DNA of 64,000 nt from Erigeron canadensis (lineage: Eukaryota > Streptophyta > Magnoliopsida > Asterales > Asteraceae): assembly GCF_010389155.1 (NCBI RefSeq), contig NC_057766.1:24623516-24687515 (forward strand), read 5' to 3'. The notes beneath the pieces are model-generated. The model worked only from the letters and a program-made list of their open reading frames with translations, did no database searches and was not told where the DNA came from. This document shows, one piece after another, positions 12,978-25,806 of this stretch. The translations under genes were made by a program, and so were the position numbers. Positions within the stretch are counted from its first letter, which is position 1. Each line of letters starts with the position of its first letter.

Positions 12978-15833
12978 ATGAGTGCTCTGTTTTCAAGTTC
13001 TTGTTACATGTGTTTTCTTGTTTTTTTGGCATTGTTTCATTCATGTACATCTAACCAAAAACGTGATAATAATTATGATGTCTTATGCATGGAAGATGAG
13101 AGACAAGCACTTCTCCACTTCAAACAAGGCCTCGTTGACGAAACAGATCGTCTTGCTTCGTGGAGTGGTGAGGATACAAAGTGTTGCAGATGGACCGGAA
13201 TTGTTTGTGATAACATCACTGGTCATGTTCATGAGATTCATCTATGGGGTAATCGTCCTCTTTACTGGGAATCTGACCGAACATGACATTTGGGAGGGAA
13301 CTTAAGTTCATCTTTGTTGCATTTGAAGCAACTCAGACATCTGGACTTAAGCTGCAACGACTTCGGAGGGATTCAAGTACCAGAATTCGTTGGTTCCCTT
13401 AGAAATTTGAGACATCTAAATCTCTCAGTTTCCAGATTCAGTGGGATTATACCTCCTCAATTAGGGAATCTTTCTCGACTGCACGTCCTTAGTCTTGGAA
13501 GTTTTCATCTAAGTTCATATGAAGGCACACGCATGATCAATATGCAATGGTTGTCAAGTCTTCATTTGTTGCATCACCTGGATATGAGTGGTATGAACCT
13601 CAGCAATGCAATCGATTGGTTTCAGGTGATCAACACCCTTCCTTCTTTGACCGAACTACATTTATCATCTTGTGATCTTACAGATATGCATCCACATGTT
13701 CCTAGTCTTAATGTCACATCCCTTTCCATGCTCGATCTTTCAGCTACTAACCGTTTCAGAAGTTTCGTGCCACAATGGATATTCAGATTAACTAATTTGG
13801 TTTCCTTGGATCTTTCATGGTGTGGTTTCCATAGCCTTATTCATAGCAATATCTATAGCTTCCGTAACTTGACTTCACTCAAGTCGCTTCACGTATCTAG
13901 AAATGATTTCATGAATTCTTCATTAGTTTTAAAAGGTCTCTCTAGTTGGATAGCTAGTAATCTTGTGTCATTAAAGATCAATTCTTGTGGTGTTTCAAGT
14001 TCAGTTTTGAATTCCCTTTACAACTTAACGTCCCTTCGTAGCCTTGACTTGTCGGATAATGAACTTACAAAGAGAATACCTAAATCATTTGTTGACATAT
14101 GTAATTTGAGAGAGATTGATTTGTCATTTAACAATTTTGGTAATATTAGTTTAAGTTATCTTCTTGGAGGTTTTCTCCGAGTGCGAACCACATATTGGTC
14201 GATCTTTACCGTTAGAGAAGTTAGATGTTAGTCAAAGCAATATTTCTGGTGCAATTCCAGATTTTATTGGACAGTTAACTTCTATGAAAAGATTAGTACT
14301 ATATGGGAATAACATTTTGGTCCTATTCCATACTCTATTAGACGATTATCATCATTGGAGGAGTTACATCTTACAGATAACCGTCTAGATGGTTGCCTTC
14401 CCGATAGCCTTGGTAATCTTTCGAAGTTAGAAGAGTTAAGTTTTTCTAACAATTTGCTAACGGGCATCGTAACAGAAGCGCACTTTGCTAAACTTGTGAG
14501 TTTGAAACTTTTATATGGAGATGGAAACAACTTAACCCTACGACCACAACTTGCTGGCTGGAGTCCCCCATTCCAGTTGTGGGAATTAAAATTAAGTTTT
14601 TGGAATTTAGGGCCTCAATTTCCAGTGTGGTTGCAATTACAGACACATTTAACACTTTTGTACATAAGCAACACAGGCATTTCTTCTTTCATGCCTGCGT
14701 CAGTTTTAAAATCACTCACTAATCTACGGTATTTAGATATGTCGCATAATCATATAAAGGGATCGTTGTTAGATATCCCTGCAAAAGTTACCCAAGTAGA
14801 CCTAAATTCTAACAAGTTCAGTGGTGAATTACCTAAATTCTCAAATTGCTCATTCCTACATATCTTGGATCTCTCGAGTAATATGTTTGTGGGATCAGTA
14901 GATCGATTGTTGTGTTCCAATAGTGTGAAAATGTACGTACATATACGTACTCTTAATTTGGGAAATAATTATTTGTCGGGTTTCATTCCTGAGTGCTGGG
15001 ACAAATGGCAAGAATTGTTGTATTTAAACTTGGAGAATAATCATTTGTCTGGTGAGATTCCGAGAACATTAGGTTCTTTACGTGAGCTAGAATCACTGAA
15101 CATGCATGGGAACAAGCTCTCAGGAAGAACTTGTTGGAAGCATTCCGAAATGGTTTGGGAACCTCTCTTATTTGAGGCTTCTCAACCTAAGATCCAACAA
15201 TTTTGTTGGAATTATTCCGTATGAGCTTTGTTATGCTACACGTATCCAAATATTGGATCTTGCTCATAATGATCTATCTGGAAATATTCCTAGATGTTTC
15301 AACAACTTTAGTGTGCTTCTTTCTAGCAAACAAGTTCTTGTGGCTGATGGAATATTTTTCATCAATAGTTGGTTTACAACGGCTAGTTGTATTTATTTTT
15401 CTTCTTATAGGTTTCAAAATAGTGATTCATTGGTGGTGAAAGGACGAGAAGACACGTATAACACTCTTCTTGGAATAGTGACGTTGTTGGACCTTTCAAG
15501 TAACAATCTTGTTGGAAGACACGTATAACACTCTTCTTTGGCAACAAACTTTGTGGAGATCCGCTCACTGATCGTTGTGTATCAAAGGAAGTACCTAATG
15601 CGGAAGTTGAAAAAGAAGACAATGTACCACATGGAGCTGCAGATTGGGGCTTGATTACCAGCATTGTGGTTGGAACAGTTGTTGGTTTCTGGCTCATTGT
15701 GGCTCCTTTGATGGTTAGCAGAGCTTGGAGGATCGCGTACTTTGGTTTCCTGAGTGAACTGAGGTATTTGGTTTACGATGTTTTCCGTAGGAGGCAACAG
15801 TTTGAAATGATCAAATGTGTCCGTCTTCGTTGA
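12978..15833 (+). pseudogene. LRR receptor-like protein pseudogene 2 (EIX/Cf type)
   Basis: Best preserved of the three copies and without a large insertion. It keeps the signal peptide (MSALFSSSCYMCFLVFLALF), the N-terminal cap (EDERQALLHFKQGL, KCCRWTGIVCDN), a long LRR array including the island region (LLYGDGNNLTLRPQL), and the transmembrane segment (TVVGFWLIVAPLMVS) with the tail WRIAYFGFLSELRYLVYDVF. Lesions: an in-frame TGA at 13284-13286, a one-base insertion near 14175, a one-base deletion near 14315 that restores frame, a deletion of roughly 50 bp near 15126 (between repeats of ggaa), and a larger deletion near 15515 that removed the last LRRs and was sealed with 24 bp of filler. A functional product is not possible from this reading frame. 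Confidence 0.88.
15448..15538 (+). repeat. 24-bp filler duplication at a deletion junction
   Basis: The 24-bp string that starts gaagacacgtataacactct occurs at 15448-15471 in its proper LRR-coding place and again at 15515-15538, exactly where the gene jumps from SSNNLVG to FFGNKLCG. The second copy is filler DNA at the junction. Confidence 0.8.
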
Positions 15834-16608
15834 TGCTTTCCGTAGGAGGCCACAGTACTACTTTAACAAAGTTTCAAGGCTATCGCCTATCCTCCAGTGT
15901 TAATATTGTTATACTAGTTGTATCTAATATTTGTGTGTTTTTATATTGTCTGGTGTTAATTTTATTTGAGTTTAATATTGTAATGACATTTGACTTTCAT
16001 CTCTGTGATTAACGGTCAATATACCTTAATTAATTCACATCTAAATTCACACACGTACGATCCTACAAGCTAGTTTACTTGCGTTGTTGGAGCGATTGAG
16101 ATTCAAAATAGCTTCTAGAAAGTGCAGATCACAAGTGGTTTAGTGTTTTATTATCATCTTTTATGTCTCGCTTTTAGTTCTTCGAATCAGGTAATATCAA
16201 GATTAATTTTTGGCTGTGAGTTGTGATTGAATCTGTTTTTGATTGTTTTCGACTGACAAATTTCACTGAAAGTTAGTATTCGTTAGCAATAGTGTTTGGC
16301 TGATTTCTGTTGTTTGTGTTCACAATCACAATCTGAAATTGCTAGTTATGATTTGCGATGCATACAATCCGTTTGATGAAATGCCTGAATAAAATTTATA
16401 TGTTCTGTGTGATGGATCAGCTAATTCGTTCAGTATTGCTAGTAGTTGCTCCATGATTGTTGATTGAACTCGCTCGTTATTTTGTTTAGTTTACGAGGTT
16501 GCCGAACGAGTATTGCTAGCTTGCTTTCATTGTTCAATAGATTTGCTCATTTATGATCGTTTTGGTTCGTGATTAGTACTCGTTTGTTTGGCCACTATTG
16601 GTAAAATT
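15834..16608. other. 3' flank of RLP pseudogene 2
   Basis: The first 60-80 bp resemble the 3' flank of copy 1 (acaaagtttcaaggctatcgcc versus taaagtttcaagcatatatcgcc). The remainder shows no gene or named repeat. Confidence 0.45.
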
Positions 16609-16619
16609 GTATGTAAAGT

Positions 16620-16959
16620 TTTTTTTGAACAGCAAATATTCATTATAACAACTAGCTAGCTGCAGGATGCTAGGGTGTTACAAGGTAATTGAGTTACAAT
16701 ATTTTGGGTTTGCGATCCATTCAAATCACGTCGGACGATATTTCTTGCTTCTAACACTAATCCATCTAAATGAAAAAACAATGATGTCATCAAAAAGCTT
16801 TTCTGGTGTTCCTTTAAAATTGCTTCTAACACTATTCCATCTTAATGAAAAAACAATGATGTCATCAAAAAGCTTTTCTGGTTTTCCTTTAAAATTGTTG
16901 AAGATGGCTTCATTTCTATTCTTCCAAATGATCCAGATTGCTGTAAGGGTCACAACATC
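16620..16959 (-). mobile_element. 5'-truncated LINE (L1 type) with TSD
   Basis: On the minus strand the fragment encodes the end of a LINE reverse-transcriptase protein (AIWIIWKNRNEAIFNN, typical of the region after the zinc-binding RVT domain) and ends in the tail GCTGTTCAAAAAAAA. It is flanked by a perfect 11-bp duplication, gtatgtaaagt, at 16609-16619 and 16960-16970. A 75-bp unit is repeated in tandem in frame (16747-16821 and 16822-16896), giving two copies of a PEKLFDDIIVFS-containing segment. Confidence 0.8.
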
Positions 16960-17073
16960 GTATGTAAAGTATCACGTAAAACAATGTCTTTTATTTGTTT
17001 TCTTTGTTGTTAAAGTTTCTTATTAAAGAAAAAAAGGCATTGTGTTATTCAGGTCACAACTTAAGAATTTCAC

Positions 17074-19195
17074 TGTAACATTCGTGATTTTTGACTTAGT
17101 TAACTTGTAATTTAATGTAGATGAAAATGAACGAACTTATTGACTTATATGGATTACCGAACGTTTTGTTGTATAGTAATGTAACGTGAAGTCTAATTGT
17201 GTTAACGGTCTTGTTTTAGCGTTTATATGGTTAACGTTTAGCTATTTGTCGAAATTAGCGGAGCGGGAGCCCAATAATGGACTCCCTAGGCCGGCCCCCA
17301 CTCTCCCCACACACACCCACAACATTCATTTATCCTTATTCTTTTTCCTTTATCTCTTTTTCTCCCTCATTATTCCCCTCCCTTCTTCCTTTCAACCACC
17401 ACCAAAGATTTCCATAAATTCATCATTTAATTCACCCATATTTGTGTTTTAATATCAAAAATTTAACTAGTCAAGTAACCCTAATAATAATAATAATCAT
17501 TCTTCAAAGAAATCAAGAATTTAAAGGTGTTCATCCAATTTTTAGCCCTAAACCCGAATTTGGAAGACTTCAACCCTTTTGGTAAGTAAAACTCATCTTA
17601 AATCTCCCCTTTTTATGTTTAGAACTTCATTGCTAGTCATGTCTAAGAAACCCTTGATCGAAATCGGGTTAAAACTTGAATTGGGTCAAATTAGGGTTTC
17701 ATTAGGGTTTGAGGTTGATTTGTAAGGATTTAATGATGGATTTGATGTTTTGGGACAAGATTATGATATGGGTTATGTTCAATGATGTTAAAATATGTTG
17801 ATTTTTGCATAAAAATGTGTTTTGGAGCTTCCTTTGTCGACCATGGAGTCAAAAATCTGCCTAGCAGGAGCACGGCCACTCAAACAGACGCTCAGTGCTT
17901 GTGGCCACAGTTTTCCATAATACAGATGCTCACACGGCTGACCGTGCGAGCGACCGCAGTCCTTCTGTTCTTTTCCCAACTTTTTCATTTGGTTATCGGT
18001 CGACTTTTAATGATCAAAAACTTGTTTAATGGTCTTATATTAACATCCTAAGATCAACAAAATTGATTAAACACATTTCTAAACACTTTGATTTTCATGA
18101 CAAATTTTGGTGCTAAGTCATTGAACCGCTTTTGACCAAATCCCTTCCTTTATCAATAAATGTTCTTGAATCACTTCTAAGACATCTCTGGGAGTTAATT
18201 TAAGTTACATGCCAACTATGAAACCCTAATTAGGGTTTAGCTTACCGCGTAATAATGCATATATTATATATAATGGTAGGTTGTGGACACGTGGCGGACA
18301 TTGAACATCTATAAACTCACCTTAGCTCGATCTTAACTACTTTTGCCGACCAAGGTGAGTTTTCATAGCCCCTATGTTTACATTATTTGGGGTGGAAAGT
18401 GTACTTGGTCGTTTAAACGTTGTCGGTTGTTATACTTCGTTATGATATGGAACGAGGCGTTAGTTATTTAGTTGTTTACTTGTAGTATGTGTTAATGGAC
18501 GTGTATGTGTAATGATGGTCGTTGTTGTATATTATGTAAGACGCTATAAATTTGTATGTGTATGGACGTGGTCGGTGGATTGACGAATCCACACCTGGTA
18601 TGAACATTACCGTGGATATGGGTTGTTTAACCTAAATATGGACGATATTGCATGTATATGGACGATTATTGGACGTTGATGTTGACTTGTGATAATGTGA
18701 AACCTTTTAGGGTTCCATGGACGTGATTAGGTGTCCTAATCCTCATATATCGTTAACGGTTGTTATCCCGACACACTTGTTTTTCATTTCGTAAACCTAC
18801 GAACTCACCAACTTTATGTTGACTCGTTTTAGTACATTTTTCAAGTGAACATGTTAACCAAAGACGTATTGGATGATTATTGATTGTTTGGCATGCTAGG
18901 ATTGGACTTGGATCTTATCGTGGATCCGTGATTCATAGTTCCCGCTCATGGGTTATGCTTAGGATCATTTACCATCTTTTGAACGATTATTTTGTAAACG
19001 TTTGATGGGCGTGCTCTTTATGCATTTTTGTATGATTCAGTATTCGAAATTGAATGGTTGTATGGATTTCCAATCCTATTAATTGCATCTAGACTTATCT
19101 CTACTTAATTTCCGTGTCGTGATGTGCTTAGTACGTAACTCTCTTGTATGAATAAACTTCTAGCTTGTTTCTCTTAATATATACTGCTGTAATTC

Positions 19196-19227
<32 letters not shown>
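17074..19227 (+). mobile_element. Ty3/gypsy-like LTR segment with a terminal A-tract
   Basis: Begins TGTAACATTCG and shares several blocks with the reverse of the solo LTR at 6441-9503, for example around 18285-18365 (a ggcgga... aaggtgagtttt block) and 18790-18870 (tacgaactcaccaac then ttagtacat). It stays similar to about 19150, then has AATAAA at 19151 and a run of 29 A at 19199-19227. A matching LTR end (TTACA) and a target duplication were not found, so the right border is uncertain. It may be an LTR fragment or a reverse-transcribed transcript end. Confidence 0.5.
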
Positions 19228-19229
<2 letters not shown>

Positions 19230-19379
19230 AAGTTCTGACAGCACGATAGTTGTATTCAAATGAACTCATAAAATAAATGTATGGACTACGGAATGATCTT
19301 ATGATTGATTGCCTTGGGTGATCATTTTCAGTTCATAATTATAGATTGACTAGCTTTAGACTAATAGCGTTGAAGTGTC

Positions 19380-19978
19380 TGATTTTCACACCTAATTGTT
19401 ATTATTTTCTAAGACTGGTCATGGAATTTAATTTGAGCTAGGGACCATGACTTTGATTTTTCCATAAATACCTTTGAAAAGAAAGATTTTAGTTTTGACA
19501 TGATTCCTTAGGAAGTAAAAATTGATTGTACCAAAACAACACCATAAAAATGGATTCCATGTTATGAATGGATGCTCAAAAGAACAGATCAGTGATCGAT
19601 GGATGCCCAAGTCCCCATACGTTCTGACTCGGATCAAGTCACCCCACGACTCGTGATTCTAACGATTAAGTAGATTGATTGAGAAAGTACGTGGGGACAA
19701 TAGGAACGGTTTAAGTAATTCACTCAAAATTGTATATGTATAAATTTTCAAGAATAACTAATCTATAGTTTACTTGGACTTTTCAGTTTGTATTTAATAC
19801 ATTTGAATTCATGTACGTAATTGATTGAGACCGAGACTGTTTTTCAAAGATCAATTAAAGAAATTGTTGAATTCAGATGTAAGATTTTCAATTTAAATAA
19901 TTTCGTTCTTATAAACAGAAAACTTATCGAGTGTTGATGTATATTAATTGCTCTCCTCGTATATACAAATTAACCAGA
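19380..19978 (+). repeat. Paralogous 5' flank of RLP copy 3
   Basis: Closely similar to 12340-12977 upstream of copy 2, up to the shared leader ccagaATGAGTGCTCT. It likely contains the ancestral promoter of these receptor genes; no individual element is assigned. Confidence 0.6.
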
Positions 19979-20333
19979 ATGAGTGCTCTATTTTCATATT
20001 CTTGTTATTCATGTATTTCTAATCAAACACTTCATAATAATAATGATATTGTCAGTCCACTAATGTACAACTTGTGTTATAATTAAGTTAGACAAGAAGG
20101 TAAGTAAGATGATAAATAACAAGAACAATAACGAGTTTAATTGTAATAAATCAATGCAAGTATAATCATATGTATCATTGATTAAACAATGAATACATGG
20201 TTGATATTACAAACTTGACTTACAAGAATACAAATGAACTAGGTAATTGCTAAGTCTAGACACACTACAAACTTGAATAATTACAAGTGACACACACTTT
20301 AAAGGTGACAAACACGCCCTTTTATGTTGCGGT

Positions 20334-21104
20334 TGTTGGGTTATATAACTATTATAAAATCAAATCACAAAGCACGCAGCGGAATATAAAATCTATGTAG
20401 TTTATTAATTAACCAAGAGAGAATACGTGTACCTTAAATTGGAGAGAATAAAGTAAGAAACCTTTATAATAAGGTTTGAATTAAACCTCTCTACGATTGC
20501 ACACTCAACGTTGGAATGTATGTATGCTAGTATTTGATCACAAACTCGTTGTGTATCTCCCTTAATATCGAAATCCCATGAAACCGAAAACCACTTGTTT
20601 ATAAATAAAACAAGCTTGATCATAATTAATGTAAGGCATTAATTATCTTATTGTTGTTCTATAGACTTCGAATGGCATAAAACAAATTCTCTTGGAGAAT
20701 TGTTTTTGGCCGAATAGAGAGAAAAGAAAAGAGAAGGGTTTCTTGTGTGAATTAATCTATAAACCCTTTAAATTAACCCTTCTATATATAGGAATATATT
20801 TAGGGTTTAATGACTTGGTGACCAAGTTAATCAAGGCCCTAAAAGCCTTGTAAAAACCGGCTCCCTTTTAGGGAATTAGAGTCCAACACTAATTTCCTAA
20901 TTTCACATTTAATCCTCCTTTTTAATTAATTAAATACAATTAACCCTTTAACTTATTTAAATTAATCATTTAGTGATCAAACTAATTAATATATTACTTT
21001 AATATATTAATTAATAATATAAATTACATTCATGTTGAGGTGTGACCCCGTAGGCTTAAATACTTCCCGGACATACGTTCATTTTACGTGATCATATTCT
21101 AACA
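20334..21104 (-). repeat. copia-1 left LTR (3' LTR in element sense)
   Basis: 771 bp from TGTTGGGTTATAT to TTCTAACA; pairs with 25807-26587. Confidence 0.9.
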
Positions 21105-21968
21105 GCTCCCACTTGAGCTCGTAATGAATGAAGGTAATAACATTGGTTAGCGTCTAGCAACACGCCAATGCTCCCGGAAAAATTTAAGTATAGTTTCTTA
21201 AAGTATGTTTAAATGGTTGAGACATTTATTATCCCTTTGTTCAGATACCTTTGTTAAATATGTATATAGATCAAGGTCATTTCATAACTTAACGATTATG
21301 TTTCTCATTCTATAACTAATTAATGATTACCAAATATAATCGAGAACCATCTGGATTTATTTGGGCACGGCCATGCAAACATCTTAATTAGTCAAATGAG
21401 GGTGCCAATGGTATCATACTTCAAATTTTAAATTGAAGGAACAAATCCTGTATTGACTACACGTGTCAGTCATCATACTTCACGACACTTTCTGAAAATA
21501 GCCCTCTATGTACCTCCTTATTCAGGTGAGTTAGAACTACATCTAATAAGTGCGATTCATACATGCTGACCTACTTGTATCTCAGGTCAAAGGATCAATA
21601 AAAGTAACCATTTACGAATTTCACTTAATGACATCGATCCATAAAGTGATAATTCGTTAGTGGGGTAGTCCGATATGCATCCGCTATGGATATCATGTGA
21701 GTTTGGTGGGAACCATCCATTACATATTCCAAGAATATAACCAATCACTCACATTTGTCTTAGTTTAATTATATTCCCATATAATTAATCGACAATGGAC
21801 AATTTAGAATATTTAATAATATATAAAATATTAAAATATTCAATGATTAAACATACAAATATAGGACACAATTTAATATCGAATGAAATCAAACATATCA
21901 AGTAATTTATTTCATTATGGAAAATATAAATTGTTTAACATCCCTTATCCAAATACCGAACAACAGAT

Positions 21969-24303
21969 TTACATGAAATAACTAGCTAATTTAAGTCCTA
22001 TGCCCTCGGCATGCCTTTCAAGCTTGGGCCTAGACAAAGCTTTTGTGAAAGGATCAGCTAAGTTAAAATCTGTGTGAATTTTGAGTAATTTGATTTCACC
22101 TAGTTCGATCTGCTCACGAACATAGTGATATCGTCTAGCATAATGTCTGGCACCTTTCTGAACTCCGGGTTCATTGGCAATGATTAATGCACCGGTATTA
22201 TCACAGTACAAATCAGTGGGTAATTCATTTGAGGGGATCACGTCAAGACCGCTAATGAATTTCCTTATCCAGACTGCTTCCATTGCGGCTTCTGAGGCGG
22301 CAATGTACTCAGACTCTATTGTAGACACGACAACTGTGGTTTTTAGCTCATAGCATTCCACCATGCCTTCATTTAAACAATGAAGACGTATCCCGACTGA
22401 TATTTTCAATCATATTTATTAGTCTGAAATCCAACATCACAAATTCTATTACCATTTGAATTTTGATTGGGATTTCAACCATACACCAAGAATAATCCTT
22501 TAGTAGCACACATGTACTTAAGAATATTCTTTACAGCAATTCAATGATCTTATCCAGGATTTTGCTGATAGTGGCTAACTATATTTTGCGCGAACGCAAT
22601 ATGAGGTCTAGTGCATCTTATCGTATACATAATAGATTCTACAGCCGAAGCATAAGGGATTTTTCGCATACGCTCCACCTCATTAGGTGTAGAAACACTG
22701 TTCTTGCTAGATGAGTTAAATCTTTCTTGCATGAGTGACCTTATCAATATAAGCACTTTTACTTAGTCTAAACAACCACTATGATCTATCTCGGTAGATC
22801 TTAATTCCAAGAATAAATGTTGCTTCACCTAAATCTTTCATGGCAAAACACTTTCCAAGATGGGATTTAACATCTTGCAAATGTGTTTTCCTATGATCAA
22901 TATGTCATCAACATACAAGATAAGGAAAGTAACATTACTCCCACTAGCTTTGCGATATACACATGGCTCATCGGGATTTTGAACAAAACCAAACTTTTTG
23001 ATTTCTTCATCAAACCGTTTATTCCAACTTCTTGATGCTTGCTTTAGTCCATAAATGGACCTTTGAAACTTGCATACTTTGTTGGGATGTTTTGGATCAA
23101 TAAAACATTCCGGTTGATCCATATAGACTTCTTCATCCAAGTAACCATTTAAGAAGGCAGTCTTAACATCTATTTGCCATATCTCAAAGTCATAGTACAC
23201 AGCTATGGCTAAGAGAATCCTAATAGCTCTAATGTCCGCAACCGGAGAAAAGGTCTCATCATAATCAACACCAAAACGTTGAGTATAACCTTTTGCCACG
23301 AGACGAGCTTTATAGGTGTGTACATTTCCATCCATTTCCATCTTCTTCTTGAAGATCCACTTACACCCAACAGTTTGAGCATTTTGTGGAAGATCAACCA
23401 AGCTCCAGACTTGATTGTCTTTCATGGATTTCATTTCCACCTTCGTAGCTTCAAGACATTTGTCAGATTCCGGATCTGGTAATGCAGCTTTGAAATTCGG
23501 AGGCTCATCGAGATCTCCAACAACGTCTTCTTCTACCATCAGACATAGTCTTTCGGTAGGACGTCTTGTCCTTTCGGACCTACGAAGTAGAATCGCTTCA
23601 TTATCATCGACTTGAGATTCATCACTTTGAACATTCCCCCCCCCCCAAGTTGATGATTGCTAGCATCTTCAGAAGGTGACATATGTTCCTCTTGAGTCTC
23701 ATCAAGTTCTACAACCCTCCCACTGTTCTCTTCAACTAACTTCTTTTCAAAGAATTCAGCATATCGAGCAACACAAACAGTGTTTTTGGCGGGATCATAG
23801 AAGTCATAACCCATCGTTTCCTTAGGGTATCCGACAAAGATGCACTTAGTAGTTATGGGTTCAAGTTTGTCAGGCGTATCACGCTTCACAAGTGCCTCAC
23901 ATCCCCATACTCTTAAGTAAGACAAATTAGGGACATCACCATGCCATAATTCGTACGGTGTCTTGTCAACCTTCTTAGTAGGAACCATATTGAGAATGCG
24001 TACAGCAGTCTCTAGAGCATAATCCAAAAACGAAAATGGGAGAGTTATACGGGTCATCATTGATCTTACCATGTCTAACAAGGTTCGATTTCTCCTTTCA
24101 GACACTCCATTATGATGAGGAGTGTATGGAGGAGTAAGTTGTTGGACAATTCCATATGCTTTAAGATAATCCTTAAACTCTTGGCTTAAGTATTCACCAC
24201 CTCGATCCGAACAAAGAATCTTGATGGTTTTACCGAGTTGATTTTCTACTTCATTTTTAAACTCTTTGAATGTTTCAAAGACTTCATGTTTATGTTTAAG
24301 CAA
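21969..24303 (-). pseudogene. Ty1/copia pol remnant of copia-1
   Basis: Reading the minus strand: integrase core (24303-23539; SDRGGEYLSQEF, PYTPHHNGVSERRNRT), reverse transcriptase (23539-22838; [31 protein letters not shown]), a short connecting piece (22756-22550) and RNase H (22409-21969; ESEYIAASEAAMEAVW, DPFTKALSRPKL). The integrase-RT junction is shifted at an 11-nt G run (plus-strand C run 23636-23646), and the RT-RNase H part has more frame breaks. No functional polyprotein remains. Confidence 0.9.
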
Positions 24304-24475
24304 GTAAACATAACCATAACGACTGAAATCATCCGTAGAATATAGCTAGCATTTTTCCTTGACATATGTCTAAAAGGGCTACATACATCGATATGTATTA
24401 GTCCAAGTAGTTCCTTAATCCTCTCCGGTTTTATGCGGAAAAGATATACTTGTCATCTTTCCGAAAATACAAGAT

Positions 24476-24738
24476 ATGCATTTGTCAAATGATTCATCAT
24501 TTGATTGTAAGATCCCTTCACTTTGAAGTTTTCAATGCTTTTCTTGCTAACGACAATTTCAAAGATACGCATTTATCAAATAATTCATCATTCGATTTGT
24601 AAGATCTCTTCGCATTGAAGACTTTTTAATGCGTTTCTTGCTAATGATAATGCCACAGACACGCATTTATCAAATGATTCATCATTTGATTTGTAAGATA
24701 TCTTCACATTGAAGTCTTTAAATGCGTTTCTTGACAAA
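24476..24738 (-). repeat. Triplicated pre-integrase segment in copia-1
   Basis: Three tandem units starting at 24476, 24567 and 24661 (periods 91 and 94 bp). Each has an atttatcaaatgattcatca-like core. In element sense they derive from the gag-pre-integrase zinc-finger region (an LQ...SFDKC motif can be seen), now full of stops. Confidence 0.75.
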
Positions 24739-25806
24739 AATTAAAAACCCGCCCTTTTAGAAGGCTAGCGCACTCCGACTTATACCTCTCTTAGAGTTTG
24801 TTCAAATGGGTGGGTCGGTGTATCTCAAGGTTGTAAGACTCCAATTTTATTAAAAAATCTCTATTTCGATATAATTTAGTCAAGTTTATATTTTCCAAAA
24901 ACAATTTTGCACACAATATTCATAATAAAGGCAAAATTAAACTTACTAATATTTACAACTTAACAATTAAGGTAAGTTACTAAATATGCAACTTAACAAT
25001 TAAGGTAACTTACTTAATTTACAACTTAACAATTAAGGTAATCAACCTAATTTTAGTCACTATGGTATAAGATTTGGCTCCTCTTTCATAAGGAAAGAGA
25101 CCACATACATCAAGTTACCTTGATTGCGTAAGCCAAAAATATAATAACAAATTTATCTACCATAATTACAAGATGCTGATCTGGAAAATCCAGCAGCTTG
25201 ACGACCAATTCTGGCCCTGAAGAAGGCCGAACTGGGCTTAGCACAAAACACGAAAGTTGTAGCCCTGTGAGTCATGCATCTACTGTCCAAAATTCGACTT
25301 CCAACTCATTAAGGTTGATTAGTTATGCTTGTTTTAGTGAACTGGTATCAAACAGAAAATTACACAAAGCATAATCACATTGTCACACAATTAATTCTTC
25401 AATTATATAGCATAATTAACCCTAATGATCAAGATTTCATATCAATATATCTAAGTATGAATCATGAATGATTTGCATGAAAAATTCATGATTTTTACTT
25501 ATTTTTAACCATTAAAATTAAAGGTACAACATATAATTACATACAATTTATCACATAAACATGTAATTAATCAAAACTTAGATTAGGAACCCTAAAAAAA
25601 ACTTTTTTTTATTTTCTGGAATTTCGAACCATATATATATATTTAAATAAAACATTTTTCTAATTTAAATAATGTAATTAAATTTAACAATTTAACTATA
25701 TATATATATATATTCGAAAATTTATAAAGATCAAGAACCCTAACCCCCCTTCAAGTTTTGATTTATTGGTAATCAAAAAACATACATAGTAGGCTCGTGA
25801 TACCAC

